A stretch of DNA of 64,000 nucleotides from Actinoalloteichus fjordicus (GCF_001941625.1 NZ_CP016076.1:1302001-1366000), one strand, 5' to 3'; positions 35,698 to 44,531 are shown, counted from the first letter of the stretch. Numbers and translations: made by a program. Notes: generated from the letters alone by a model not told the origin.

Positions 35698-36611
35698 TCA
35701 AACCGCTCGAAGGACAGATCGCCCTGGTCGCCGGGGCCACCCGAGGCGGCGGGCGTGGGATCGCGACTCAGCTCGGCGCGGCGGGCGCCACGGTGTACGT
35801 CACCGGTCGCACCACCGCGCCGGGCAACTCGCCGATGGCGCGGCCCGAGACCATCGAGGAGACCGCCGAGCTGGTCACCGCGGCGGGCGGCCGGGGCATC
35901 GCCGTGCCGGTGGACCACCTGGAGTCGGATCAGGTCCGGGACCTCGTCGCCAGGATCGAGACCGAGAACGACGGCAGGCTGGACGTCCTGGTGAACAACG
36001 TCTGGGGCGGCGACCCGCTCACCGTCTGGGGAAAGCCGCTGTGGGAGCAGTCCCTGGAGACCGGTCTCCGGCTCCAGCGGCTCGCGGTGGACACCCATGT
36101 CATCACCAGCTGGCACGCGCTGCCGCTGCTGGTCGCCCGGGGCCGGGGCCTCGTCATCGAGATCACCGACGGGCTTGCCGACTCCGAGTATCGCGGCTCG
36201 TTCTTCTACGACCTGGTCAAGTCCTCGGTGATCCGCATCGCGCAGGCGCAAGCAGCCGAGCTGCGCCCGCACGGCGTCACCGCGCTGGCTCTCACCCCCG
36301 GCTTCCTGCGTTCGGAGTTCATGCTCGACCACTTCGGCGTCACCGAACGGACCTGGCGCGACGCCATCGCCAAGGATCCCTTCTTCGCGTTGTCGGAGAG
36401 CCCGGCGTACGTGGGGCGGGCGGCCGCCGCGCTGGCCGCGGACCCGGACGTCGCACGGTGGGCGGGGCAGTCGTTGGCCAGCTGGCAGCTGGCGAAGATC
36501 TACGGATTCACCGATGTCGACGGCTCTCGTCCCGACTTCGCCGCCTACTACGCCGAGACGCAGCAGCCCGAGAACAAGGGCGTGACCGTGGACCCGGCCG
36601 GTTACCGATGA
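35694..36611 (+). CDS. Short-chain dehydrogenase/reductase
   Basis: NAD(P)-dependent oxidoreductase of 305 residues. Rossmann motif AGATRGGGRGIA (about 14-25), NNVWGG (about 99-104), an ITD segment after the fifth strand, and the YDLVK of FFYDLVKSS (about 178-182) as catalytic Tyr and Lys. Adenine-binding region IAVPVDHLESD. Slightly longer than classical SDRs. Starts at GTG, overlapping the TetR stop (GTGA), so it is co-expressed with and probably controlled by that regulator. Substrate unknown. Confidence 0.92.
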   Translation: MIKPLEGQIALVAGATRGGGRGIATQLGAAGATVYVTGRTTAPGNSPMARPETIEETAELVTAAGGRGIAVPVDHLESDQVRDLVARIETENDGRLDVLVNNVWGGDPLTVWGKPLWEQSLETGLRLQRLAVDTHVITSWHALPLLVARGRGLVIEITDGLADSEYRGSFFYDLVKSSVIRIAQAQAAELRPHGVTALALTPGFLRSEFMLDHFGVTERTWRDAIAKDPFFALSESPAYVGRAAAALAADPDVARWAGQSLASWQLAKIYGFTDVDGSRPDFAAYYAETQQPENKGVTVDPAGYR

Positions 36612-36773
36612 GCTGAGCGGGGGCTGCGGCTGCTGCGGGGCGGGCCGGGTTCGGTGGTTCGCTCCGCACCTGCGGGCGGGGCCGTGGCGGAGCGGGGCCG
36701 CTGCGACCGGCACCACGCTGGGCCGGATCGCGTCCTCGCTCGCCATGTCACGGCCGGATGCCGTGCGGCGGGA

Positions 36774-37826
36774 CTAGACGAACTCGACGTCGGAACAGGA
36801 CACGAAGAACTCGCCCGCGAGCCTGCCGTCCGGAAGGCCGGGCCCGCCGTGGCCGCCCCAGACGGTGACGATCACATGCCTGCCGGTCTTCTTCTCGGGC
36901 ACCGCCTCGGTGGCGTGGTGGGTGGTGCCGGGGTCGCCGTGGACCTCGGTCATGAACGGCACAGGCTCCAGATCGTCCCAGGACACCGCCCCCTCCGGGT
37001 TCCAGTCGTCTCTGGTGATGAACCACTGGTGCGTCCAGGTCGGGTCGACGTGGTGCGCGCTGCGGCGGTAGGTGAAGGAGTGCTCGGCGTCGGCGGCGGA
37101 CAGGATCGTCCTCGGCCGCTCGCCCGCCTCGTCCAGGCCGGTGTACAGCGGGTTGCCCGCCGAGGCCACGTCCCCACCCCGGAAGAACTTCCGATATTCC
37201 AGATAGGAGCCGTTCCACGGCGGATCAGCCAGCATCGCCGTTGCCGGGGGCGTCACCGCCTGTCCGGCGGCGGTGTTCAGCTCGCGCGCGCGCCGACGGG
37301 CCGCCGCCGAGTCGTCCTTGCGGACGAGAAGGACGGCGCGGCTCACGGGGTGGTCCAGGCTGCCGTGCCGATCCGGTGCGGGGACCGGTGCCTGGACGAG
37401 GATCACGGCGGGAGCCACGGCGGAGTAGGCGCGGGCGTCGCCCGTGGTGACGACGACCTCGTCGGTGAACGGGCTCCAGGTGCCGTCGGCCAGCCTGGCG
37501 CGGATCGTCACGCGGTACTCCGGATCGGGATCGGTGCCCAGGCAGACCCAGTGTGTCCGGGCGGCCTGCCAGCTCGGTGCCCAGTCGGCCCAGAACAGGA
37601 CCGCCGTCTGCTTGATCGCGCCGCCGTTGAGCCACACCTCGTAGAGGTGCGGATAGGGGGCCCGGCCGTCGTTCCAGTCGACGGGCGGCGGCCAGTCTCC
37701 GCCGCTGTTCCCACCGACCGTCCACTCCAGCTGGATTCCCTTCAGGACCAGTTCTCCGTCCGTGCGGTCGGCGGCGGTGGCCGCCAACGAGTGCGGCACC
37801 GCGAGGTCACGAGTGCGGGGATTCAC
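36774..37826 (-). CDS. LPMO-like (AA10) domain protein with N-terminal sheet domain and no signal peptide
   Basis: Protein of 350 residues. Residues 1-150 look like a beta-sandwich (GIQLEWTVGG, YPHLYEVWLNGG, YRVTIRARLADGTWSPFTD). Residues 154-350 match lytic polysaccharide monooxygenase family AA10: HGSLDHPVSRAV (His154), SAHHVDPTWTHQWFITRDDW (His258/259), SWDDLEPVPF, then EFFVSCSDVEF. In true AA10 enzymes the first histidine is the mature N-terminus. Here it is internal, with no signal peptide or visible cleavage site. So either activity needs cleavage before His154 or the protein has another role. GTG start with GGAGAGGAG upstream. Confidence 0.7.
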   Translation of the reverse strand: MNPRTRDLAVPHSLAATAADRTDGELVLKGIQLEWTVGGNSGGDWPPPVDWNDGRAPYPHLYEVWLNGGAIKQTAVLFWADWAPSWQAARTHWVCLGTDPDPEYRVTIRARLADGTWSPFTDEVVVTTGDARAYSAVAPAVILVQAPVPAPDRHGSLDHPVSRAVLLVRKDDSAAARRRARELNTAAGQAVTPPATAMLADPPWNGSYLEYRKFFRGGDVASAGNPLYTGLDEAGERPRTILSAADAEHSFTYRRSAHHVDPTWTHQWFITRDDWNPEGAVSWDDLEPVPFMTEVHGDPGTTHHATEAVPEKKTGRHVIVTVWGGHGGPGLPDGRLAGEFFVSCSDVEFV

Positions 37827-38362
37827 AGCCTGACTCCTCTCCTTCGATCACGTCCGCCGGCGTGATGCGTCGATCACCGTGATGATCTTCGTGGCGGGGA
37901 TGCCCTTGGGTCCGCAGGCGGCGCGGGCTGGTCGCTTTCTGACTCCATCGTGTGAACGCGGTGGTGGGACGGGGGTCGTGCCGTCCCGACCCGCCGCGTG
38001 AGTGCGAATCGGAGCGGGCGCAGGCCCGGCAGCAGCAGCCACGTGCAGCGACACCAGGTGGAGAAGCTCCTGCGGAGCAGCCTCGTCGGGAGCGGCCTCG
38101 TTCTCGGGGAGCGGCTCACCGGGAGCGGCCCGCAGGGAGCGGCTCAGCCGCAGGATTCCCGGCCGACAGTGGACTCGGCACAGTCTGGCCTTGGGCGGGC
38201 CGCCGCCCGAGGCTCCGACGGCCTCCCGCCGACGGCCGAGCGCCCGCCTGCGGTCGGCGGCCCCCCGAACCCGGCGCCCGCCCCACCGGCCGCGGTGTCC
38301 TCGGCTGCCGGTCGAGGAACCGTCAGCGCCGGGCCGGCGGTCGGACCTGCTTGGATGCCGGA
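37827..38362. other. Divergent intergenic region
   Basis: About 535 bases between the LPMO-like and CPBP genes. The open frames are low-complexity (proline/arginine/alanine) and GGGAGCGGC-like words recur around 38085-38145. No gene supported; it must hold promoters for both neighbours. Confidence 0.5.
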
Positions 38363-39247
38363 ATGACCGGGTCGAAGTCTCTCGAGGAACCGCTGCCGCG
38401 TCCCACAGAGACCGCCCGCTGGGTGCTGCCCGTGCTCGCCCCCGTGGTGCTCGTGGCCGCGCTGGCGGTCGTGCTGGTCGGGCCGGGCGAGGTCTGGCAG
38501 GAGATGTCGGCCGCCGTCCTGTGGGCCGTCATCCTGCTGGCCCTGTTGGCGCCGGTCGCCTATCTCGTGGGCAGGCGTGCGCCGGGTGCCCTGCTCGCGT
38601 CGGCGGTCGCAGGCGCGTTCCTGGCGCTCACCGCGCTGTCGACCGCTCTGCCGAGGATCGGTTTCTTCGCCGATCTGGAGTGGAACTGGCAGGGCAAGCT
38701 CCTGGATCTGGCCTGGGTCTGCCTGCTGTTCCTCGTGCTGCGTCGCTGGGCCACGACCGAGGCGGGGCTCCGATGGCGGCTGGAACCCGGTTCGCTGCGC
38801 CCGGTGTCGATCCTGATCATCGCCGCTTTCCTGCTGCCCGCAGGTCTGATGGTGCTCGGCGGGTTCACGGAGCCGGGCTCGGTGCCGAGTCCGAGCGTGG
38901 AACGGGTGCTGTTCGACGCGACCGTGCCGAACCTGACCGAGGAGCTGATCTGGCGCGGCGCCATGCTCGCCGTCCTGGATCGCGTGCTCGGCACGCCGTG
39001 GCGGCTCTTCGGTGCGCAGGTCGGCTGGGGCCTGGTGCTGACCAGCCTGGGCTTCGGGCTGGGGCACGGCGTGCTCTTCGATCCGGCCGAGGGGCTCAGC
39101 GTGGACATCGCGGCCGTCCTGGCCACCGGGATCGCCGGGGTGATCATGGCCTGGGTGCGCGCCCGTACCGGCAGCATCTGGCCTGCCTTCCTCGCGCACT
39201 GTGCACCTGAGCTCGGCGTCGACATCGGCTCGGCGCTCGCGCCCTGA
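38363..39247 (+). CDS. CPBP-family intramembrane metalloprotease
   Basis: Polytopic membrane protein of 294 residues (about eight transmembrane segments) of the CPBP/Abi family, which includes type II CAAX prenyl endopeptidases and bacteriocin-immunity proteins. Catalytic motifs: TEELIWRG (about 193-200), FGLGHGVLF (about 232-240) and LAHCAPE (about 277-283). Start at ATG 38363; the open frame upstream is low-complexity and unlikely to be translated. Target unknown. Confidence 0.88.
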   Translation: MTGSKSLEEPLPRPTETARWVLPVLAPVVLVAALAVVLVGPGEVWQEMSAAVLWAVILLALLAPVAYLVGRRAPGALLASAVAGAFLALTALSTALPRIGFFADLEWNWQGKLLDLAWVCLLFLVLRRWATTEAGLRWRLEPGSLRPVSILIIAAFLLPAGLMVLGGFTEPGSVPSPSVERVLFDATVPNLTEELIWRGAMLAVLDRVLGTPWRLFGAQVGWGLVLTSLGFGLGHGVLFDPAEGLSVDIAAVLATGIAGVIMAWVRARTGSIWPAFLAHCAPELGVDIGSALAP

Positions 39248-39359
39248 TCCGGCGGCTCCGAGCGATCGGCGCCGGAACACCGGACCTGCGAGGAGGACCG
39301 GACGTCGATCGTCCCGGCGCGTCGCGAACTCCGGCCCGCGACGCAGGCGACGCCGGCGC

Positions 39360-40271
39360 TCAGGACGATCGATCCTCCAGCTCCTCGGCCAGCCGGGTCA
39401 GCAGCGCGAGGGACTCCGCCGGGGCCAGCGCCGTCGCGGCCAGGACGGGCAGTATGGCGCTGAACACGGCGGTGTCCTCGGCACGGTCCAGCAGGCCGTG
39501 CAGCCTGCCGTGCTCGAGGTGCACGACGGTGGAGCGCAGCGGGAAGTCCAGGATGAGGAGGCCGCCGTCCAGCCGCACCGGGCCGCCCGCCGCCGACGGG
39601 ACGACCCGCACGCGGACGTTGGGACGACGGGCCATCGCGACGACGTGTCGCAGCTGCTCCGCCATGATCCGCAGACCGCCGACCGGACGCAGCAGGACGG
39701 GCTCGTCGATGAACGCCTCGAACTGCACGGGTGCGGTCTCCCGAGTGAGGACCGCCTGCCGTTCGATGCGCAGGGCGATCCGCCGATCCAGTTCCTGTTG
39801 TTGGCGGACTCCGTCGGCGATGAACAGCTCCCGCGCGTACGCGCTGGTCTGGAGCAGCACCGGAGCCAGGACCAGGGCGATCTCCACGATGCGGACGGCC
39901 TCCGACTCGAAGGAGACCGGCCCGACGGACTGACGGGGGACGGTGCCGAGCCCCCAGCCGAGGGCCGCGCGTTCGTAGCCCCGGCGGCGCCGCGCCCGCA
40001 GGGCGTCCTGCCGGGAGCGGCGCACCGGAAGCGTCGCGAGATGACGTTCCCAGACCTCCACGGCGGCCGGGTCCACACCGTCGTCGGACGGGTGGCGTGG
40101 AGGGACGGGCTCGGGGCCGAGTCGAGTCCCGTCGACCTGCGGTGTCGCGCCGCCTGCCCCGACCTTCTCGGCGGTCGTCGAGCCGTCGCCCGACCCCGTC
40201 CCGGCTGCCCGTCTGGCACCCGGTCCGCCCGCGCTGCCCCCGCCCGAGATCGATCCCGGCCGTCCGACCAT
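39360..40271 (-). CDS. DUF5753 protein without visible HTH
   Basis: Regulator-like protein whose C-terminal about 200 residues match DUF5753: IVEIALVLAPVLLQTSAYAREL, ALRIERQAVL, VQFEAFIDEPVLLRPVGG, VRVRVVPS, VVHLEHGRLHGLLD. The N-terminus is glycine/alanine/proline-rich and disordered, and no XRE helix-turn-helix is seen, unlike the full-length relative at 28905-29777. The start is uncertain: ATG 40271 is given, while a TTG at 40349 and a GTG near 40078 are possible. No DUF397 gene is nearby. It may be an eroded regulator, or one acting by protein contacts. Confidence 0.7.
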   Translation of the reverse strand: MVGRPGSISGGGSAGGPGARRAAGTGSGDGSTTAEKVGAGGATPQVDGTRLGPEPVPPRHPSDDGVDPAAVEVWERHLATLPVRRSRQDALRARRRRGYERAALGWGLGTVPRQSVGPVSFESEAVRIVEIALVLAPVLLQTSAYARELFIADGVRQQQELDRRIALRIERQAVLTRETAPVQFEAFIDEPVLLRPVGGLRIMAEQLRHVVAMARRPNVRVRVVPSAAGGPVRLDGGLLILDFPLRSTVVHLEHGRLHGLLDRAEDTAVFSAILPVLAATALAPAESLALLTRLAEELEDRSS

Positions 40272-40560
40272 GGACGCCGGGCAGGGAGCCGTCGTCGTCG
40301 CTTCGTGCGATCGAGGTGCCGCCACGGCCACAGCGTATTCCCGTGCCAAACCTGCGGGAGCCGGTTCGCCCCGTGCGGCCGATGGCAGGGTGATCGTCAG
40401 GACTCGCGGCTGCCCTCGGTGCGGTCGTGGAGATACCGGGTGTGGCAGGCCTGCCTGGTCAGGGTCGGCCGCGAAGAAGGCCGCGAGGCGACCCGCCGCG
40501 ACGGGCGGGTCGGTCTCGCAACCACCGGTGGGCGCGGTCGGCCGGGACGGGAGAGCGGAG

Positions 40561-40989
40561 TCAGCCGAACGTCTGATTCAAGCTGAACCAGTTCCCCGAG
40601 TCGTCCCGGAAGACCGCCTCGATGCCGTAGGGGCGGTCGGCAGGCTCCTGAAGGAATTCGACGCCGTTCGCGCGCAGGCGTTCGAAGTCGCCTCGGCAGT
40701 CGTCCGTCGCCAGCGATCCCGCCGACAACGCGCCCTTGGCGATGAGGTCGCGCAGCTGATCCCGGGTCTGATCGTCGTGTCCCATGCCTGCGTCCGCGAG
40801 GATGATCTCGACGTCGGGCTGATCGTGCGGCCCGACGGTCAACCAGCGGAACCCCTGGCCCGCGCCCTCGAACTCGCCACCCATGACGACGTCGGCGCGC
40901 ACCTCGAATCCCAGCCGCTCGGTGTAGAACTTCTTCGCGGAATCCTGGTCGAGCACGTAGAGGCAGGTGTGGGTCAGGCGTTGCGACAT
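40561..40989 (-). CDS. VOC-family (glyoxalase-like) protein
   Basis: Vicinal oxygen chelate protein of 142 residues with two beta-alpha-beta-beta-beta units: LTHTCLYVLDQDSAKKFYTE, LGFEVRADV, FRWLTVGP, then DFERLRANGVEFLQEP and YGIEAVFRDDSGNWFSLNQ. Likely metal ligands His7 and the glutamate of YGIEAVF. Family members are isomerases, dioxygenases or drug-binding resistance proteins; function open. AAGGAG precedes the ATG. It lies 75 bases downstream of an AraC gene in the same direction, a common pairing. Confidence 0.9.
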   Translation of the reverse strand: MSQRLTHTCLYVLDQDSAKKFYTERLGFEVRADVVMGGEFEGAGQGFRWLTVGPHDQPDVEIILADAGMGHDDQTRDQLRDLIAKGALSAGSLATDDCRGDFERLRANGVEFLQEPADRPYGIEAVFRDDSGNWFSLNQTFG

Positions 40990-41064
40990 CGTCTTCGCTC
41001 CTTGTTTCGATCGGTGTCACTCGACCGTAGGCAGGCCCGGCCTGCGGTGCTTCTCCCAGAGTGA

Positions 41065-41469
41065 TCAGGCGTCCGGGCCGGGCCGCGACCAGGCCAGCAC
41101 GAAGCAGCCGGGGATGACGATGTCGGTTGATCGCGCCCGATGATGCCGCTGGTACTCGCTGGGCGACCGACCCATCAGCTGGTGGAAGCGGGAACTGAAC
41201 GAGCCGAGGCTCGCGAAGCCGACGTGGAAGCAGACCTCGGTGACGGTCAGGTTCGCCGCCCGAAGCAGGTAGGCGGCCCGCTCGATGCGCCTGCGGGTGA
41301 GATAGGCGATCGGCGTCTCGCCGAAGATCGCCCGGAACCGTCGGGAGAGATGGTGCCGCGAGTACCCGGCGACCGCAGCGAGCCGATCGAGGTCGAGCGG
41401 GGCCGCGAAGTCCCGGTCGATGACGTCCTTGGCGCGTCGCACCGCCCTCGTCGTCTCCCACACCGCCAT
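41065..41469 (-). CDS. Small AraC-family regulator
   Basis: Stand-alone AraC DNA-binding domain of 134 residues with both helix-turn-helix units: LDRLAAVAGYSRHHLSRRF (about 27-45) and VTEVCFHVGFASLGSFSSRF (about 74-93), closing with GRSPSEYQRHHR. There is no ligand-binding domain. No Shine-Dalgarno site; TACACT lies 6 bases before ATG 41469, which fits a leaderless transcript. A GTG two codons upstream is the alternative. It probably controls the VOC gene that follows. Confidence 0.9.
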   Translation of the reverse strand: MAVWETTRAVRRAKDVIDRDFAAPLDLDRLAAVAGYSRHHLSRRFRAIFGETPIAYLTRRRIERAAYLLRAANLTVTEVCFHVGFASLGSFSSRFHQLMGRSPSEYQRHHRARSTDIVIPGCFVLAWSRPGPDA

Positions 41470-41854
41470 CGGCACAGTGTAAGCGCGGCGAATCGGACAT
41501 CCCGTCGTCGATCACGGCCGGGCGGATCGGCGCCGAGGCAGGCGATCTCGGTGCCCCGGCGGCGTTCGCGCGCGGCGGTGCGGCTGTCGGCGGGTCGGGT
41601 GTCCAAGGGCCTCGGCGGAGACGGGCAGCGTGAGTTCGTCCCGAGGACGGTGGGGCCGGGAGGACGGCGAGCATCCCGAGGTTCGTCGTGGCGACGGTGC
41701 TCGTGGTGTCGAGGCTTCGGGGGCGGCTCGTCGGCGGCGTCGACCTGTGCCGACCCGTGGCAGCCGATCAGCCCGGAAATCGATTGCCGGTGGCTCGGGT
41801 GCGACCTAGCCTCGCCGAGGTGCCCGAACCCCATGCCTCCGATGCTGCCCGTGC
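41470..41854. other. Intergenic, perhaps more of the decayed deaminase gene
   Basis: About 385 bases. On the plus strand around 41710-41760 the frame reads RLRGRLVGGVDLCRPVAADQ, faintly like the GVDL segment of adenosine deaminases. The reading frame does not join the remnant downstream. Otherwise nothing seen. Confidence 0.35.
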
Positions 41855-42088
41855 CCTGATCGCCTGCGGGCGGCGGGCCTGGCGGTCACGCTCAACACCG
41901 ACATCCCCGACGTCACCGGCGCGGACCTGACGCAGGAGTACCGGCGGGTGCGGGACGCCTTCGGCTACGACGACGCGACGCTGGCCGAGCTGGCGCGGGC
42001 CGGGGTGGACGCCTCGTTCGCCCCGACGACCACCAGGACACGCCTGCACCGGGAGATCGACGCGTGGCTGGCTGCTCCGGCGGGCTGA
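41855..42088 (+). pseudogene. C-terminal remnant of an adenosine-deaminase-like gene
   Basis: From about 41873 the frame reads AAGLAVTLNTDIPDVTGADL, TQEYRRVRDAFGYDDATLAE and LARAGVDASFAPTTTRTRL to a stop. This is the C-terminal end of adenosine deaminase family enzymes, including the NTD metal-site segment. The remaining about 270 residues are missing and no start is seen, so the gene is decayed or truncated. Family call is from memory. Confidence 0.55.
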
Positions 42089-42189
42089 TCGCCGGAGTTC
42101 GTCGTGGCGGGCGGTGCAGTGCCACGGCGACGCGGCAGGCGGCAGGCGGTCCGGGTGTCCCGTCGCGGTGCCGCGAGGCGGGCCGCCGG

Positions 42190-42600
42190 TCAGATCGGGA
42201 TGACCCGGATCAGTCGGTGCAGAGCCGCGAAGTCCTTCGGGTTGCGGGTGAGCAGCGGCAGGGAGCGGGCCGCTGCGGTGGCCGCGATCTGGAGGTCGAC
42301 CCGACGGGGGACGGACTTCCGGCCGGTCTCGCGCACCAGAGTGGCCAGCACGCCGTACAGCTTGGCGGCGGCCGTGTCGAAGGGCAGCACGTCGATCCGC
42401 CGCAGCGCGGCGTGGTAGCGCTCGACCCGCGCGTGTCGCTCCACCAGGTCGGTGGTGCCCAACGCGTAGGCCAGTTCCGCGACGCTGACCGAGCTGACCA
42501 GCGGCCGTGCCGAGGCCAGCTCGCCGAGCTCGATGCGGTCCAGGTCGATGATCACCGAGGTGTCGAGCAGCACTCGTGCAGGCGTCGTCGGAGTCGTCAT
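42190..42600 (-). CDS. VapC-type PIN-domain toxin
   Basis: Ribonuclease toxin of 136 residues with the PIN acidic site: Asp13 in LLDTSVIIDL, Glu42 in SVAELAYAL, Asp102 in RRVDLQIAATA and Asp123 in TRNPKDF. VapC toxins cut tRNA or rRNA and are blocked by a partner antitoxin. The ATG overlaps the antitoxin stop by ATGA, so the two are co-translated. Complete by length and residues. Confidence 0.93.
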   Translation of the reverse strand: MTTPTTPARVLLDTSVIIDLDRIELGELASARPLVSSVSVAELAYALGTTDLVERHARVERYHAALRRIDVLPFDTAAAKLYGVLATLVRETGRKSVPRRVDLQIAATAAARSLPLLTRNPKDFAALHRLIRVIPI

Positions 42601-43097
42601 CGGGGGTACGAGCCGCCCGGCGCGCTGCGGTCGTTCCGGCGACCGGCGGAGTCGGCAGTCCCTCGGCCGACCACGGCGGCGAGACCCGTCGCAGGGGCGA
42701 CGGTGTCGGCAGGCGATCCCTCGGCGCTCCCCGCGTCGGCACGCTCGCCGGAGCCCTCGCCGGGGTGTCGGGCGGGCCGGGCGGTGACGGCGGAGCCGTG
42801 CCTCGTCCCGCGATCCCAGGGGTTCTCCAGCGGGTCGTCCGCGCCGAATCGGGAGTCGGAGCGTCGTCGATCCCGGTCCCAGCGGGACGCGTCCACGGGC
42901 GGCAGGCTGCGGAACTCGGCCTGTACCGCGCCCAGCGTCCGGTCCGTCGTCGCGGGCCGTCCGCCGGGGCGATGCGGAACGAGATCGGCCACCGGTCTGC
43001 CTGCCTGTGTGACGGTGAAGCTTTCGCCCGCTTCGACCCGACGGATGATCTCGGCCTCGTCTCGGCGCAGCTCGCGCGAACCGATCCGCTGACTCAT
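42597..43097 (-). CDS. Phd/YefM-type antitoxin with long C-terminal tail
   Basis: Antitoxin of 166 residues. The Phd DNA-binding fold is at about 1-50 (RIGSRELRRDEAEIIRRVEAGESFTVTQAGRPVADLVP). A DASRWDRDRRR-like toxin-binding segment is at about 74-84, typical of VapB partners. The remaining about 80 residues are a low-complexity Gly/Ala/Arg/Ser tail, far beyond the family's usual about 80-95 residues. A frameshift or read-through past the original stop would explain the tail; or it is real but disordered. Confidence 0.88.
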   Translation of the reverse strand: MSQRIGSRELRRDEAEIIRRVEAGESFTVTQAGRPVADLVPHRPGGRPATTDRTLGAVQAEFRSLPPVDASRWDRDRRRSDSRFGADDPLENPWDRGTRHGSAVTARPARHPGEGSGERADAGSAEGSPADTVAPATGLAAVVGRGTADSAGRRNDRSAPGGSYPR

Positions 43098-43400
43098 GCG
43101 CCTACCGTAGTCGGGGCGGCCCCGAAAGTGACAGAATCTCCACCCGGTACAGGAGAATCGGTACCCAGACCGTCGCTTAGCGCTCGCTCGGGGCAGTCGA
43201 GGCGGCCGACCCGACCTGGCCTGGGCTGATCCCGAGTCCCCAGCAGGCTCGGCTGACCGCGCTCGTCACCCGAACGGCGGTGATGTGATCATCGTCGTGA
43301 CACGACGGCCCCCGGCGTCTCGTCGGCGGCATCCTCGGTGGAGTCGGCGGGCGCGCGGGGCGGATTCGTGCGGGTATCGACGGCGATCGGAGTCGGGTAC
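43098..43400. other. Divergent intergenic region
   Basis: About 300 bases between the antitoxin and J-domain genes. Should hold the autoregulated toxin-antitoxin promoter; no clear operator palindrome was identified. Confidence 0.4.
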
Positions 43401-44531
43401 ATGGTCGACCACTACGAGCTGCTCGGCGTGCGCCGCAGCGCGTCGGCTGCGGACATCAAGACGGCCTATCGGCAGCTGGCCAAGACCATGCACCCCGACG
43501 CGGGCGGCACCTCCGGCGCCTTCCGGCTGCTCACCGAGGCCTACGAGACGCTGTACGACCCGGTGCTGCGAGCCGAGTATGACCGGTCGTCCACCCTGCG
43601 CCGCCTGCCGGCCTCCCGGCCGCACGTCGCCACCGAGCACGCGGCTCCGCTGCGGCGAACGCCGTGGCTGGGGCGCAACCGGAGCACCCGGAAGTGGGAC
43701 CTCGGCGAGGACCCCGACTACGTGCCGCCGTCGCCGAGAATCGATCCGCGCGGCATCCCCTGGTGGGACACGCTCGACGTCCGTCGGGCCGTGCGGTACC
43801 TGCCGTCCACCGGACTCGGCCATGCACCGCTGCTGCTGCCGCTGTCCTGTGTGCTCGTCCTGGTGACGGTCGCTCCGATGCTGCTCGGCGCTCCGGTGAC
43901 CCTGGTGGCCTGGCTGCTGCTGGTGTCCGGCGCCGTGACCATGACGATCCGCGCCGTCCGCAGGCAGGTCGCCGCCAACCGCCTCGACGAGGACTTCGTC
44001 TCGGAGTTCGGCACCGAGCGCGTGTTCGGCAAGACCGGCGACGAGCGGGAGGACATCGGCCGACAGCTGACCGCGGACCTGCTCGACCGATACCTGACCC
44101 GGCTGCCCGGCGCGCGGATCTTCCACGGGCTGGCCTGGCCGGGATCGGTGTTCGCCGACGTCGATCACGCAGTCCTCTGTGGACGAAGGCTGGTGCTCAT
44201 CGAGTCGAAGAAGTGGCTGCCCGGCCACTACGTCGCCGACGAGGACGGCACGCTCTGGCGTAACGGCCACGTCTTCCGGGGCGGCTCGATCCGGTTACCC
44301 GAGGCGGTGGCGGCGTACCGCACGATGCTCCCCGACGTCGAGGTGCGGGGGGCGTTGCTGCTCTACCCCAGCCGAACCGGCCGGATCACCACCGACGAAC
44401 CGCTGGACGACACCGCCGCGCCGATGAACCCGGAGTGGTTCCTGGAGGAGATCGGCGGCTGGCTCGCCGAGGACGCCGCGACAGTGGACCGCGAGCTGTT
44501 CCGCACCGTCCTCGCCCAGGTCGTCAGCTGA
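43401..44531 (+). CDS. Membrane protein with J-domain and NERD nuclease-related domain
   Basis: Protein of 376 residues combining three parts. A DnaJ J-domain (1-62) has the HPD motif at 31-33. Two transmembrane segments lie near 145-190 (LLLPLSCVLVLVTVAPMLLG, VTLVAWLLLVSGAVTMTI). A NERD domain (about 225-340) follows, with the presumed catalytic residues in SVFADVDHAVLCGRR and LVLIESKKWLPGHY (Asp, Glu, Lys). The J-domain suggests recruitment of DnaK; NERD is a predicted nuclease-related fold of the restriction endonuclease type. Start at ATG 43401 because the J-domain begins there; the frame is open further up. Role unknown. Confidence 0.85.
   Translation: MVDHYELLGVRRSASAADIKTAYRQLAKTMHPDAGGTSGAFRLLTEAYETLYDPVLRAEYDRSSTLRRLPASRPHVATEHAAPLRRTPWLGRNRSTRKWDLGEDPDYVPPSPRIDPRGIPWWDTLDVRRAVRYLPSTGLGHAPLLLPLSCVLVLVTVAPMLLGAPVTLVAWLLLVSGAVTMTIRAVRRQVAANRLDEDFVSEFGTERVFGKTGDEREDIGRQLTADLLDRYLTRLPGARIFHGLAWPGSVFADVDHAVLCGRRLVLIESKKWLPGHYVADEDGTLWRNGHVFRGGSIRLPEAVAAYRTMLPDVEVRGALLLYPSRTGRITTDEPLDDTAAPMNPEWFLEEIGGWLAEDAATVDRELFRTVLAQVVS

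Noticed and set aside
40397-41674. 425-codon minus-strand frame over the VOC and AraC genes
   Set aside because: Same-strand, other-frame shadow of two well-recognised genes.
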